DNA from: Bugulina stolonifera
Taxonomy: Eukaryota; Bryozoa; Gymnolaemata; Cheilostomatida; Bugulidae
Length of the DNA stretch: 64,000 bases
Direction: 5' to 3'
Assembly: GCA_935421135.1 (NCBI GenBank)
Contig: OW285190.1
Span: forward strand, 2,046,001 to 2,110,000
Shown here: positions 45,300 through 58,620 of the stretch, piece after piece
How the letters are laid out: the number at the start of each line of letters is the position of its first letter
Position numbering within the stretch: the first letter of the stretch is position 1
The notes under the pieces: generated by a model
What the model was told of the DNA's origin: nothing
The model's database searches: none
Seen by the model: only the letters and a program-made list of their open reading frames with translations
Translations under genes and position numbers: made by a program

Positions 45300-48200
45300 A
45301 GTTTAACTTTTTATTTGAACCTGGCAATGTTAGAAAACTCATTACACAATCTCAAGAGACATAAGAATGTCACTGAATACATGATAGCAGTGTTATACCA
45401 TTTTAAACATTTTTACATCAAAATTAATATCGTTGCAATTACAAGATTACAAAGCAAATAAAAAGCAAACTCACAAATTATTTCATCGTCCCCGATTGAC
45501 AAAGCGCTTCAAAACTTCTAGGTATTACAGTATGCACCACTACATTTTGTACATACAGCCTAAACCAATAACAAATTACTTGGTAGTATAAAGTATGATA
45601 TACAATAATATGCTAATATAGACATGTACATCATGAATAATACAAGACAAGAAAAAACACAATACTCAACTTACATCAAATGAATAATGAATACAAGATA
45701 TTATAATAATACAATATTTAGCTGTACTCGTATAATGCAAAGGTTGAAATATTATTTTGTAGACTAGGCTACATTTTAGCTTCTCCTGATGTGACTTATG
45801 AGAATAACATTTTAGGAAAACACTTATAATATCTGCAAAGTAGAAATAATTACTCTACCTAACTTCTCCGTGATGTTCACAGATTGAATACAAATGAATG
45901 AATGCTCTGTGATGGAAATACTTGGAAGTCAGAATATGATCCACTACCAAACCGCTAACACCAGCAGTTGTCATTCTGCAAAAAGTACACTAACACAAAG
46001 GAGCAGGTTTTCTGCAGAAGTAATCATCATGAAAACAAGTTGATTAAAAAGGGCAAAAGCACTGTACTTTGGGCCAATACAGGTTATACTTTCTTATTCT
46101 GATACAATGATATTTATCTTCGTTAAAAAGGGTACTGCTGAAATACAGCTGTAATGATATTCCTTTATCAGAAATATTGATGTGACATAGTAATGAGCTG
46201 CAGCGTACCTCTTTCGCTGGATGCAACTATCAGCCTATGCACTTACATGTACATACATATACAATCTAATACCCATGATGTTATGAAATCTAAATTTGAA
46301 TTTGTTTGATATATTGACAGTTCGCATTATTGCTTTGCAGGCAAGGTCTTGAATACATGCTAATGTAATGTGAAATGGGCTTCCTCTTGTGCCTTTGATT
46401 TGTAGATAGTATGAAACAAATCACCCACAGCATGAGCTTTAGAACTGTGTCGAATATATCGCAACATACTGTAACATTTATACCAAAATTCTCCCCGTAA
46501 CATACTTGCTACTTCTCCTGATTGAGGCAGAATGTTCCAGATTCTGGAGCCCTGCTACTACTAGGATAAATTATCTTTATTCTACAGATTTCACTTAGTC
46601 TATGACTGATAGCTAACTAATCTCATAAAATGTGACCCCAATGGGTATACAAATTATGTTTCACAGGACCACTTGAAATAGGAATTCAATTAGCAAATTT
46701 TCTGTTGACAAAAAGGGCAGGGCGAACACCCTTCTTGAACCAGAAATATTGAATCAATGTACTAACTGCGTTAAATCTTGCTCCCGTAACTGTAACAGGG
46801 GAACGCATGTAGGAAATAAGACAATGTAACATTTCATTTTATGCATTTGTGACAACCAAACACATATTTATTGAAATCTGTAGTTTCTAACATAAAAGCT
46901 AACTAATCACATAAATTTGCTTCCCAAGTGTTATTCACAACACCACTTGCAACAGAAATCAATTAAGGACACTGGATATATTACAAGTCCGGTATGTTGT
47001 TCCTGTGTCACTTTACCACGACCATGTTTCTTTTCTTCCCTCATGGTCTGCAAGTGTTGGGTGGTAGACTTCCATATATTTGACTACTACTACATAGTCA
47101 TCGTCTTCATGTTTAATTAGTCGGTTTTTTGCTTTTCTTATCTTTAATAATTGCAGTATCATTATCTGAAAATAGAATAAAAACGCGTTGAGGTTGAACT
47201 ATAGTAAGATGGCTATATGCTAGTATAATCAACTTATCGCTTTGTTTTCCATCTGTTGATGATGGAAGGGATAATATGTCAGTTCCTTTTATGATTGCCA
47301 GAGTTGGTATCAAAAAAGATAGCTCATGGTAATATTCACATGTTGGCATGTAGAGATCACTTGTGCCACTTCCAGACTTCTCTGACTTTTTAACTCATTC
47401 CATTCCTGCCAAAATAAAAAATAAGGTAAGGTGAGGTTATTTTTTTAATCAATAAATAAATAGCAATGCTAATTTTATCTTTAGAAATAGTTAAATGTAC
47501 TATGTGCAATGTGGAAGCAATAATATAATATAAATAGTTTATGTGAGAAAACTGCTAACCTTTCTAAATTGAGTGCATATTTCTTTTCTATCTCTCCCAC
47601 GAGTGTCTCTGTTCACATAATCTTGGTCATATAGCAGGATGCAACTCCAAATTGCCCACCAAACTTCTCATAACCTGCCTCAACTTCGACATCTTGTTTT
47701 ATGACTTAACGTTTCTAACAGGTCCACTTAGGACCTGCGCTTGGCCTGGGACCTCTGATGCCTTCTTGAAGAAGTCTGTGTCGTAGCTGTTAACAGAAAA
47801 CCATCAGTAAAGTTTAGTGGGGAGGTTGACCATAGCTAATAGCCGAATTTCAATCTTTGGCATACAGACCTTCCCCAACACATTCCAACATTCCTTCTCT
47901 ACACCCTGCTCAGGCTTCTCACATCCATAGCAACACTTACCTTGGTTCCTCACCTGTTATGTTCAATCCATAGTGCTTGAACACCATCCAGTCTCTTCCT
48001 ACAATCATTGTACAGAATGATGGAAGCATGGTTAGGTTTCAAACAACCAGACACTGACATCTCGAGTACCACATTGGCACACAAGGCAAGTGTTGCAGTC
48101 CAGCAATGGGCATACTAGCCATGTGGTCAAATGCAAACAGTTACCGTTATCCACACCATACTAACCTGTATTTCCATTGTTGTCTAAATCGGAATTTTTG

Positions 48201-50678
48201 TGAGGAAACATCCTGCCTTTGAGCTTGGCCACAATTTCACTCCAGGTTCAAACATAACTGCAAACACAGATTGGCTCATGTACAACTGGACCATGTATCA
48301 GCAGGCAGGATTGCAGCACGTAAACATCCATGGCTGCAGGCACGGGAAGCTAACAATACAGAGACTACCTTCTCTTCCTCAGCTTTCCCATATCTGTTGT
48401 ATTCCTTCAACACTGGGATGTACAGCGAGCAAAGCAGCTGTATACAATTGTCACTCCAGGTGGCGTTACTCCCACTGCTACACGGGCCTGGCTCAGAAAT
48501 CTGCCTCCTCAGCAGGCACAAAGTCTACAAGTAGAAGTTTTAGGTTATGGTGTGAGTGGGTTTGTATCCAATTACATTTGATGTTGGTTCACACACAACA
48601 GTTCTACATCTGCCTCTTCACTGAGTAGACTCTGAGTGTAGGTCATTGTGGCAGGAGGTGATTGCGGCGACTTCTCCTTCCTGGCACTGTTTTCGCTAGC
48701 TAAAAGAAAGTGCAAGGTGTTCATGTATACAAGTCTGCAGTAACATTGCTGACTACAGCCTGTTGCACCACTTATTACAACATCGTTGTTTGATCAGGTA
48801 CAGTGGCAGCAACCTCAGGGGACCTGTGCCAGAGCAGACAGGTGTTTTTTCCTTTTTCTTAGAGCCCCGGGCCTGCCTCTACGACCTTTGACTTTCCTGG
48901 AAAATACAAACAAGTGTCTTACGCTGGCAGCAAGATAAAATTATCTGGTGCTACCACCATACTGCAAGTAAAATTCAAACTCAGTGTAACAAAAGGTGCG
49001 GTGTCTTCATGCAATACACAAATGACAGAACAGACAGAGGAGGGGTAGTATAACAAAGTTGCAAAATAGAACAACTAGAACAAGCAAAAACTTGTTCTTA
49101 CCTAACAGGGAGAACCTTTGACTCACTTTCTTCTAAACACAAAGCAATGGCCCTCATTGGCATGGGCTTCACACGTTCACAAGTCCGTGCAGGTTTTCTT
49201 GGACCTAGCCAGTATCTGTTTGTTTCAACCATAAGTTTTTAACCTCAAATATATTTTCTGCTGATAACATAGTGGTTTAGTGACACTACACCTTGGCTCA
49301 GTTTTGGTGTGGTTGGTCAACTCGGTGGCTGACTGCATTTCTGAAACAATGTGTGAGTGTATGTTACACAGAATCAGCAATTGATCTTTCGTGTGGCGTC
49401 TTTTCATTTGCAAAACCCTTCTGAAGCAAAAGCAGAGTTACGACTGTTATCAAACACTGTCAATCTCACAAAAATGAGCAAACTTGCTCTTCTCAAACAC
49501 CATAATATTACTTGTTATACATAGCATTTGTGCAAACTACATGTATTACATTAGCCAGCAGTGATAGAAGCCAAACCTGACACTTTAGTTTAACTGTCAA
49601 ACAGGAATTTCACAGCACCTCATCGTCCTCTAAGACATAATGTAGCCATAAATATAGTGTACAGAGCATGATAACAGAGAGTTTTAATGAAGTATGAGTA
49701 GATTACGTGGTCATATGCAAACAAGTATATCGTGGGCTCAGAGGCAAAGTGCCAAAACTGCATAATTATTACAATGTAGGTAATAAAGAATTCATGTTCT
49801 CATGTTCATCCCAAATCGTGGTATTGACCGATATAGTTCAAACTTGACAGTTTTAATAAAATATGTCTCAACTTTCATGATATAAGGATGTATTTCGCCA
49901 ATCTTTCTTACATTCGGCTGTTTTACACTTGCTGCACATTGATATTATCTTGATGCTAGTTGACGGCAAAGTGCCATAACTACCACTTGTGGTACTTTGC
50001 CATTAACTTTTATACCAATTTGTCAAGAACGTTCTTGTTGATTCGAAGTTGAAAATTGAATGAAGTCCACATTTTAATATTTTGAAAAGATATTCTTTAT
50101 TGCACCAAATTTGCAACAATGGCATGAAAACTCACAATGTTATTGATATAGCTAGATGTTTGTAACAATATTCACAAAAATAAATTAAATTTTTTACAGG
50201 CAGGTTTTTATACTACAACTTGTACATCAACTTGGATGGGGCAAATTCCACCATCGACAGCAAACCTGCTTTCTTGTCTTTGTCTATTCCACGTTATAGT
50301 GACAAGCGCTAGGCTTTGATTGACAAGTGTTCATTCAGCTTTGAGATTCGCTGATGCAGTAGTAGCAGCTAGACTTAAAACTTCATTTACTCCACAAACA
50401 CTAGGACACCACCGCAAAGACACCCCAGTCTACAAGGTTAAAAGGATAACACTACTGGTAAAAATCCATATTACATAATGAATGAAAAGGCAATGAGCGA
50501 TAGGCTAACATGCTGTAATAATAAAGCGGGTTTCACATGCATATAAGCTACATGGTTGTATGAACACACAAACAAGGATAATTTACACATTGACACATTG
50601 ACCACAAGTTCTGAAATTGACATATTGATAGAAATTGAAAAATGACCTTTAGCCTCTCTATTACTTGTCCTGATATAA
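45300..50678. other. 5.4 kb without a recognised gene
   Basis: AT-rich up to about 47,600. Between about 47,600 and 49,450 composition is more balanced, with exon-like pieces on the minus strand: about 48276-48521 (YIPVLKEYNRYGKAEEEKVV in one frame), about 48200-48300 (WSEIVAKLKGRMFPHKNS, ending at a possible GT donor) and about 48850-48900 (RKVKGRRGRPGALRKRKK). These may be a decayed multi-exon gene or transposon; I recognise no family. 49,450-50,678 shows nothing. Confidence 0.35.
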
Positions 50679-53638
50679 GGGCCATTCCATGGGGACTGAT
50701 CAAATTTGCGTGCTGGCTCGACTCAGATTCTTTTGAAAATTTGCAGGTTGAAAAAGCACCCTTGAATTAGTGAAAAACCACCAATTTTCTTTCTATTTGA
50801 CCCCTGTGGTTCCGGCAGCAGCTCGTTGAAAAGTAGAAAAATGTGGTGGAGACAACTCCAAATAGACTTTTTTGAAATTCCTGAACATTCAAATTATTAC
50901 TGTGGCCACTGTATGATACTTAGAGCTGTAATTTTTGTTACATAGATACTTTCATATACGTGCTTCAGTTTCACTACTCATTCAATCCTGTATGGTCAAC
51001 ATATTGAGGGTCAGAGGTCACTGAAAACGCCTCTCGGAGCTAGTTTGACCCAAATTCACTGAAAAACGACCAAATAAACACTGCTGGATTTGATGAAAAG
51101 AAGGTTGATATAGAATAACTAAGGATTAGAGGTGCTCAACACATGGATAAATGAATTTTTGAGAACAAAAAAAACTCTCCAAAATGAACTGTATGGCGAC
51201 AGCGGCTCAAATTCAACATGGCTGTCGTCCGAGTTGGCGTTTTGGGGCGCTATTCAAGGCTAAATCTACTAAAATTAGTAGTGAAAATTAATGGTGAAAA
51301 TGTTGCTATATATACAATTCACACCTGTAGATTCCATTTCTGTAATAAAAACTTGTCTTTTTGGGTCTAAAAGGCTGAATTCTCAGATTCAAATTTTACA
51401 TACATTCGCTATAATATAGTGACTATATCGCCAATGCAGTTAATTGGCTATGGCCATAAAGGTCAGTCAAGACTTAATTTAAGGTGTAATTTGAGACTTG
51501 GCCTGGTTATGCAACCTATTTTGTGAAGAAAAATGCGTGAAATCCGTTTTATTAGCCTAAACATGCAGTTTTGTTAACTTTGCCATTACTCTTCCTTTCA
51601 CACGTTTGTTAAATGAGGCAGAATAGCTAAGCTAAGCAGTATTTCCAGGTCAGACTTAACCAAGTATTGTTTAATGAAAAGGAAGGGGAAGAAGATGGAG
51701 CTTCATAGAACTAAGGCTTCTTTAATCAGTGGGCGAGGTGGTGTCTTAGCTCGGGATTTCTTTTTATGGTCACCATTAGTTATCAGATTCTAATCAAAAA
51801 TATACATGCAAAATTATAGCCACAGCCCACAAACAATAGTTTTGACAAAGTTACATAATTATATACATGTATTTAGCTTACAATTAAACCAGTCTTTACT
51901 AATTACAATGTAGCTTCAAAAATATTTTTTGTTCATGATATGTGAATAGTTCCTTTTCCAGTGTATAGGTGTTGTACAGTATTTATTAGAAGAGATTGAA
52001 TTTCAGCAGACCATAGTATAACAATTATTATGGCCAGGTCAATCTGGTTGTCTGCACTTAGAAAGGTGTCATGAGATCTGCTCTTCTTTTATTCACTCAG
52101 CATAATTTTTTTCAGATAAGTGGTTTCGTCTTTCGAAGGGTCAAAACTATCTCGATTAGAAATCAAGTTGTCGGAACGGCAAATTTAGCGAGGTGATGCT
52201 AGCAAGTACATTAAACATTATTACCTTTGGAAACAAGCAAACACTTGGAATATAATTTCAACTTGCTAGGTACAACTAAACTTAGTCTCACAAAACCATA
52301 TTCATATTTTTGATTACTCTGTTGATTAAAAGTTAATGCATGTCGCACCACTTACCTTAGTTGTGGTCGTTTATATAGGACCAAAAAGATATTTTTGGAG
52401 CTAATTAGCAAATACCGGTTTAATTGTCAGCTACATGTAAATATATATAAAAATTGTTAAAAGTTATCGTTCGAGGGCTGCGGCGACAGTTATGCATGTA
52501 CATGTACATGTATATATTTGATTAGAATTTGACCCCAAAATTTGTCTTGAGCTAGTTTAAATAACCTTTAACTCCTCAGCCTTACCCACTGATGAAAGAT
52601 GCTTAGTTCCATGGAGCATTACTTTCTTCACCTTCTTTTTCACTAAACAATACTTGGTATAAGTCACACCTCGAAATACTGCTTAGATTAGCTATCTTAC
52701 CTCATTTAACAAACGTGTGAAAGGACGAGTCATGGTAAAGTTACCAAAACTGCATGTTTGCGCTATTGAAAAGGATTTCACCCATTTTTCTTCACCAATA
52801 AGGTTGTATAACCAGGCCAAGTCGCAAATTGTACCTCAAATTAAGCCTTGACTGACTTCTGTGGCCATAGCCAATTAACTGCATGGCCATATAGTCACCA
52901 TATTATAGCGAGTATATGTAAAATTTGAATCTGAGAATTCAGCCTTTTAGGCCCAAAAAGACAAAGTTTTTATTGCAGAAATGGAATCTACAGGTGTGAA
53001 TTGTATATATAGCAACATTTTCACCATTAATTTTCACTACTAAGTTTAGTAGATTTAGCCTTGAATAACGCCCCAAAACGCCAACTCGGACGACGGCCAT
53101 GTTGAATTTGAGCCGCTGTCGCCATATGGTTTAGTCTGGAAAGTGTTTTTTATTCTCAAAAATTCATTTATTCTTGTATGGAGCATCTTCAATACTTAGT
53201 TATTGTATATCAACCTTTTTTCATCAGATCCAGCAGTGTCTATTTGGTCGATTTTAAGTGAATTTGGGTCAAACTAGCTCCGGGAGGTGTTTTCGGTGAC
53301 CTCTGACCCTCAATATGTTGACCATACAGGCTTGAATAAGTTATGAAACTAAAGCACATATATAAAAGTATCTATGTAACAAAAATTACAGCTCTAAGTA
53401 TCATACAGTGGCCACAGTAATAATTTGAATGTTTAGGAATTTCAAAAAATTCAATTTGGAGTTGTCCTCACCACATTTTCTCACTTTTAAACGAGCTGCT
53501 GCCGGAACCACAGGGGTCAAATAGAACAAAAATTGGTGGTTTCCCACTAATTCAAGGGTGCTCTTTCTACCTGCAAATTTTCAAAAGAATCTGAGTCGGG
53601 CCAGCACGCAAATTTGATCAGTCCCCATGGAATGGCCC
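50679..53638. mobile_element. Foldback transposon copy 2 (2,960 bp), 4-bp target duplication ATAA
   Basis: Same family and same orientation of the core as 15037-18008: identical ends GGGCCATTCCATGGGGACTG / CAGTCCCCATGGAATGGCCC, flanked by ATAA at 50675-50678 and 53639-53642. Copies agree closely along the whole length (few percent difference by eye), more closely than the two arms of one element agree with each other. The core differs by small indels. Confidence 0.9.
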
Positions 53639-53642
53639 ATAA

Positions 53643-54307
53643 GAGCTTTATAATCTGTATGATGCCTATTTGAAAACTTAGTAAATTTGTATGTTAACAT
53701 AATCTGTTTAGGCCACCTTACATGGTGGGCTCCAATTCTATACTGCCCAGGTTGACTGCCGGCTAAAAGACAGCGAATTAAATGATTGAGTTGTCATACA
53801 CCTATTGGCCGCCAGAAAATGGCTCCACCAGCACCAGCCAATCCCAGAGCGGACCAACACCGCAACAGTGGCAGCCCACATTCAAGATGACACGCCCAGC
53901 TGACCGCCGACAACAGCAAGCCGCTGCCTTACCATGAACAATTGCAACAGCATTTAATTGATCTGACAGCCCATAGGTTGATTGCAAAAATTTTATTACT
54001 GTGTAAGCTACGTGTATATTTCTACACACATAGTTGGTCATAAGCAGACTGAATTGCGATAAGCGACTTTTTGTTTCCTCGTTTTCTCCACGAAACCTCG
54101 CTTTCAGGTCCTGAGATTTTGTATGCCATAGTAATGCTGATGTCATTTCTGTCATCAATCATAATATATCGGATATAGTGAGCTTTTATTATACCTTTGA
54201 ATGCATCTTTCTGAAGGCATGATCATTCAGTGAACCATAACCACCTACCATGTTGTGAGTCGTTTCATGTCATCTCATTTTGTAGGATGTTTTGGTCCTC
54301 GCTCGAG
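53643..54307. other. Spacer with a GC-richer patch; no gene recognised
   Basis: 53800-53935 is clearly GC-richer (CCAGCACCAGCCAATCCCAG and similar) than its surroundings, which may mark a fragment of different origin. No family resemblance. Confidence 0.3.
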
Positions 54308-55520
54308 CTATGCAACTAATATAGTCTGATGGTAGAGCAACTTTGATTGATCTAAAAGTTGCTTCAAATCGCACTCCATATGCGAATGACCACTCTCAAA
54401 GAATTTTTGTTCCACTTCTTTCACAACTTTTGCAGATGATAAAAAAGATGCTATAGCTGTGCAAACAATTCTGTTTCTATTCTGTCCCCCACAAGTATCA
54501 CTGGCTCCACGCTGAAATTCTGCCTCCTTCCTTGTAAAACATATTGCATCTTCAGTGGGCAATTCATACACATTAAGCTTTCTCTTGTAGTATGTGCTTC
54601 CAGCAAAGAACCTTGGTGTAGACATAGCTTGTAGGTCACAAGTTACAGTCATAGCATTGAGACGTCTGATCATGCTCTTTTGTTTCTCTGGCCTGTTTTC
54701 GATGGATGTGTTGAGCATGCTCAGTTCCCATCTCTGCTGTCACAGTGTCGGCTACCTTAGATTTGGTGTATTTATCACAAGTATTGCAAGCATCTTTAGA
54801 TGGTTTGTGAAATCCGATGTTGAATTTCTCATAAAATACTCGACTGTAGTAATGCAGTTTAACAGCAGGATTACAAAATTCAGACTGTATACATTTGAAA
54901 CATTCCAGCTTTGTTTAGTGTGGGATCAATGTAGGTTCAGTGCGTGCTACTTTGGCAGTAGTGTGACTCTATTACAGGATATGATTTTATGTGGTCAATC
55001 ACACTTTTCTTTGCTTCTGAGCTCACTTGTTACTTGGTGCTGGCCGGGTTGTAGGTGATTTAATGCCGTTTACTGATGTTTTCAAATTGTAAGAGGTCAA
55101 TTTATCACTTATGCATAAAGTACTCTGAAAAAATTTTTCGCACACCTCCAGCTTTTCTTCCTTAGACCGAAAACAAAAGTACTTTTTGTCGTCACCTGTT
55201 ATAAGCTGGTTCCAGAACTGGTCGCTTCTTTGTAACTGTGAATGTATGAGCAATTATGTAATTAGGTCTTTTGTTCTGAGAAGTGAGTGTCCAAAACCCA
55301 TCGTGTATAGACTGCCATTCTTCGTCTGATAAATCTCGACAGTTCTTTTTCTTACACAAAAATTGGTCACCTGCTTTTCTTTTTGAAACCACTTCTTTCC
55401 TTTTGTAAGCATGCTCACCGTTGCACACTTGAATGCCTTATTTTTGCTCCATTCTTCTACATGTAAGTTTCTTTTCCTCTTTTGTGACCTACACTTTTTT
55501 TCTGTTAGTTTCAAGTGGTG
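54308..55520 (-). pseudogene. Uncharacterised transposon-associated protein relic (DUF7869-like)
   Basis: Minus strand, in order: KKNCRDLSDEEWQSIHDGFW (55370), VTKKRPVLEPAYN, then DKKYFCFRSKEEKLEVCEKF and FQSTLCISDKLTSYNLKTSV (55230-55080), a gap, then STYYKRKLNVYELPTED (54600), RGASDTCGGQNRNRIVC (54480) and EQKFFESGHSHMECDLKQLL (54380). These blocks (C..C, hGFW, G.KVEVC..FF..TL.IS, the YYKR.LNVY and CGGQNRN/GHS.MECD blocks) are in the order seen in a widespread arthropod/cnidarian ORF family that I recall as DUF7869. Frames shift repeatedly and the middle is missing. Confidence 0.6.
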
Positions 55521-55831
55521 TTGAGGTGGTTGTTGGTGGGGTTAAAGCATCTGTTGCATCAGTTTTTTGTGGCAACATTAACAATTTCATCTTCACTATC
55601 AGGAGCCTCATTGCTCAGATCGATCTCTGGGTTGATGTCTGAGTCTGTTAAATATAAAGGCACATGAGTTTACTAATGTATAAATAAAGTAAAGGAAGTG
55701 AGCAATCTCAACGCTGAAATAATAACTAATAATTATATTTACGTAGTGATACAAAATAATTGTGTGCTCTCCCAACTCATCACAACTATAATTATCAGCA
55801 ATGAATTCTAATTCTCCTGATGTCATGTTGA

Positions 55832-56162
55832 TCACTTGCTAATTTTCAATTTGACTCCACATGTGAGCTGATCTTGGACATTGAATAACTCACCTTGTAT
55901 TATCTCCAAATTAATGCCAAACACGATTCTATCTCTCACTGTCTTATCTTTCTTTTCCTCATGAAAATTACATGTTGCTATTAAACTCCCTAAGCGATGA
56001 CAGAAATTTGTCAAGCGATTCCTCCCTCTGTTGGACTCGACTGTAGAATTTATAACGTTCAAATTCTTCTTTTACTCTAGGAGCAAAGTAGCTGGTTTTT
56101 GATCTTTCGGTTAGTCTTTGACAGATCAAATGTTCTGAACAGCTCCTAGCCTTGTGCTCCAA
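55832..56162 (-). pseudogene. LTR-retrotransposon gag fragment (Gypsy-like)
   Basis: Minus strand: FERYKFYSRVQQREESLDKF, LSSLREF, one frame slip, then LIATCNFHEEKKDKTVRDRI, VFGINLEIIQGELFNVQDQL. This is the retrotransposon gag core pattern (F..R.Q..ES...F...LR......F.......+RD+IV.GI......+LL). No zinc knuckle or pol was found next to it. Confidence 0.7.
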
Positions 56163-56644
56163 ATATTGTTAGTTACCTGTGCGCTTTCGTCCTCAGTACT
56201 TTTCTCGGTTGCTGTCATGTAGAAGTCGTACTGCTCCAGTCACGCTGTCCTATCTCTGCTGGCGTCACTAGGGCTGAATAGTTAGTCAAAAAGTTAGATG
56301 GTGGTCTAAGTGAGCCACCTTCAGGCATACTTGCAAAGTGGTTATAATAATCCTAGTAAAATTCTAAGGACCCCACTCCTGACACCATGTTAAGTTGCAT
56401 TATGTATATAGTTTTGTATAGTCCAAGAGACAGGTTGAGCTAGTAGATGTTACTATATCACTCACTTTATTATAACTGCTGGTAAGGAGTTGTACAGGAT
56501 ATAAATAATCACTTTGACATACGACTGGTACAGGATACAGAATACCAGACAACTGGTACAGGATATAAAAATGCAATGACCTTATCATATAATGACTATA
56601 TGACACACCCTATAGTCTGAAATTATTTTTGATGAAGTAAATGG

Positions 56645-56915
56645 TTTTGGGTATACATCGCCTAGGAGCCCACCATTGTCATGTATAGAGATGGTACGTC
56701 CTGGTTTGCTTATCATCCAACGAATACATGCATCATTATAGAACCGTTTAAGCGGCCCATAGACTGTTACATCTAATGGCTGGAGTTCGTGACAACAGTG
56801 TGAAGGGAATGTCTAGAGTGTGATTCCATTTTCTTCTGCATAGTCAATTATGTTAACGGAAATAGGGCTGCACTGATTGTCCATTAGTAAAAAAACAGTT
56901 TCTTCTTAGGACATG
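56645..56915 (-). pseudogene. pogo/Tigger-type (DDE_1) transposase fragment
   Basis: Minus strand: LLMDNQCSPISVNIIDYAEE (second catalytic Asp in MDN; family has MDNHxSH), NGITL, a stop, TFPSHCCHELQPLDVTVYGP (family TFPPHxSHxLQPLD), LKRFYNDACIRWMISKPGRT. This is the second-to-third acidic block of pogo-like transposases, also found in domesticated JRK/TIGD proteins. Only about 90 residues remain, with a stop. Confidence 0.8.
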
Positions 56916-57144
56916 TTTCACAGAATGTTCCAGCGCTGCTTGAATAAGCCTCGAGTCTGAGTAAAATTAGATAAGCATGGGTTCAAAGTTTTTTACAATA
57001 ATATTTTAAAACATATATAACTTGCGTCATTCGGAGTTGACCTCTCACAAACATAATATTAAAGAAAAGTTAAGAATTAAAAAACTGGCAGCAAATTGTG
57101 AATGGCCATTAACTATAAAGATTATTTTAAGATTATTAATAACA

Positions 57145-58620
57145 TCAATACATGTATATCGGTACTACATACAACAGGCAAATAAGCTGCTCAATGTCCT
57201 TAGTTATGTTCTCATCAACTACATGTATAATGCCTTGATGGTATTTTATGAGTAATGAGTATATCTCAGTCTTTTCTTTACTGTAGAATGAGCTTGCGAT
57301 GTCGCATCCTATTAAATCATGGGCAGCAACTGGTGCACTACATAGGCTTGGCCCTAGTTGTATAGCAGTTCTGTTTATATTAATCAATATGGCTTTTACA
57401 CCCTTACCGGTGGACAAGATCAAGCCACAGACGATCGCACCATTAATCTGTTGGCTCTTAGTAGATGTAACATGAGCGTGTAGTAGCTTATGAGTGTCGA
57501 CTTTTCATGGTCATGGTTCAACCCCTTAATATTGTCTGTTGCATAATTATGTCGTATTTGTGTGAATTATTTCTTATATCCCACCAGTAAACTTATTTTT
57601 TATTCAACAGTTGGTGTGGGTCAATATTTCACAAAAAGAGTTCTGTACATCGAATTGGCAAGCCTGTTTTCGACTGGGAATTTTTGAATATCTGCTTAAA
57701 CCATGTCACTGTCGCCTTGGTACGTGTGTCAGATAAGTGTCACGCACCAAGTGCACAGTATTTGCTTTATAGGATAGAGCCGGAAGAATTCTATGGAGCA
57801 ATTATTGCGCCATGTCACCAAATGTTATCTAAAATCAGGCTTCGGCATTTACTGCTAAGCACTTCAGTTGTCAGCTTTCTCCCATATCAATTTCTAACGC
57901 TGGAATAAGAGGTCACTTGGCTGTTTTTAATGCTGTAGCTCACTTTTCCTGGGACCTAGACGGTTACCAAGAACAGGTCTAATGCATATTTTTCTCAGCT
58001 GGCCTACAATTCAGAACAACTTCTGCGCCTTCGCCTATTCGAACTTCACTGCTGGTATTGATATTGCACATCATCTGCTCGCCACGACCTCAAGTGCTCT
58101 GGAAGTTTGATAAAATACTGATTGTAGGCATCAGATGATGCTTCTATTCTTTGGTATCCCACTCCTTCAGCTAGTGTGTGTGCAAAATGTCCCTTGTTGT
58201 AGTCACCAAATTCCCCTGATCCCATTACCATTTTCACAAAAGACATGCCATCATTTTCTAACACTTGATACCCCTTATCATATTCGATCAGGTTGTGGTC
58301 AGTAATGTAGCTCTCAAACACCTTTGTCAGTTGCAATTTAGTTGCTTTTCTCATTCTTCATTGTCCGTTGAACAGAGATAAGTAATCTCAGTAGTTTCAT
58401 ATTGGAGAACCCATTAATCTCAGGTTCCCGCCCTTGTCCAAAAATAAGGAGTTCAGTCAGCAGTATCTTTTTCATTCGCTCCATTCGATCTTTCTGCTGA
58501 AACTGGTTTAATTTTAAACACAATCAAAGGCTGAAACTTTTTGCTCTGGTAAAACTGCATCTAGTGGTTTACTTTTGTTCACGAAACATCTATGAAACTC
58601 TTAGCTCGCTCAGCTCTAAT
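57145..58620 (-). pseudogene. Relic of a repetitive ORF family with a 'GCD..SxF..KGK' motif
   Basis: Minus strand, from high to low coordinate: a basic segment near 58570 (RAERAKSFIDV), 58520-58340, MERMKKILLTELLIFGQGRE; 58354-58046, TKLQLTKVFESYI, ENDGMSFVKMVMGSGEFGDY, HTLAEGVGYQRIEASSDAYN; and 57423-57145, APVAAHDLIGCDIASSFYSK. The blocks D-G-M-(A/S)-x-V, EG...RI, and H-x-(F/L)-x-G-C-D-x-x-S-x-F-x-x-K occur in that order in ORFs repeated in cnidarian, mollusc and sponge genomes, as I recall. Function unknown. Stops and frame slips throughout. Confidence 0.45.

Noticed and set aside
57684..57908. 74-codon plus-strand frame
   Set aside because: No family resemblance, and the region reads better as minus-strand relic of a repetitive ORF family.
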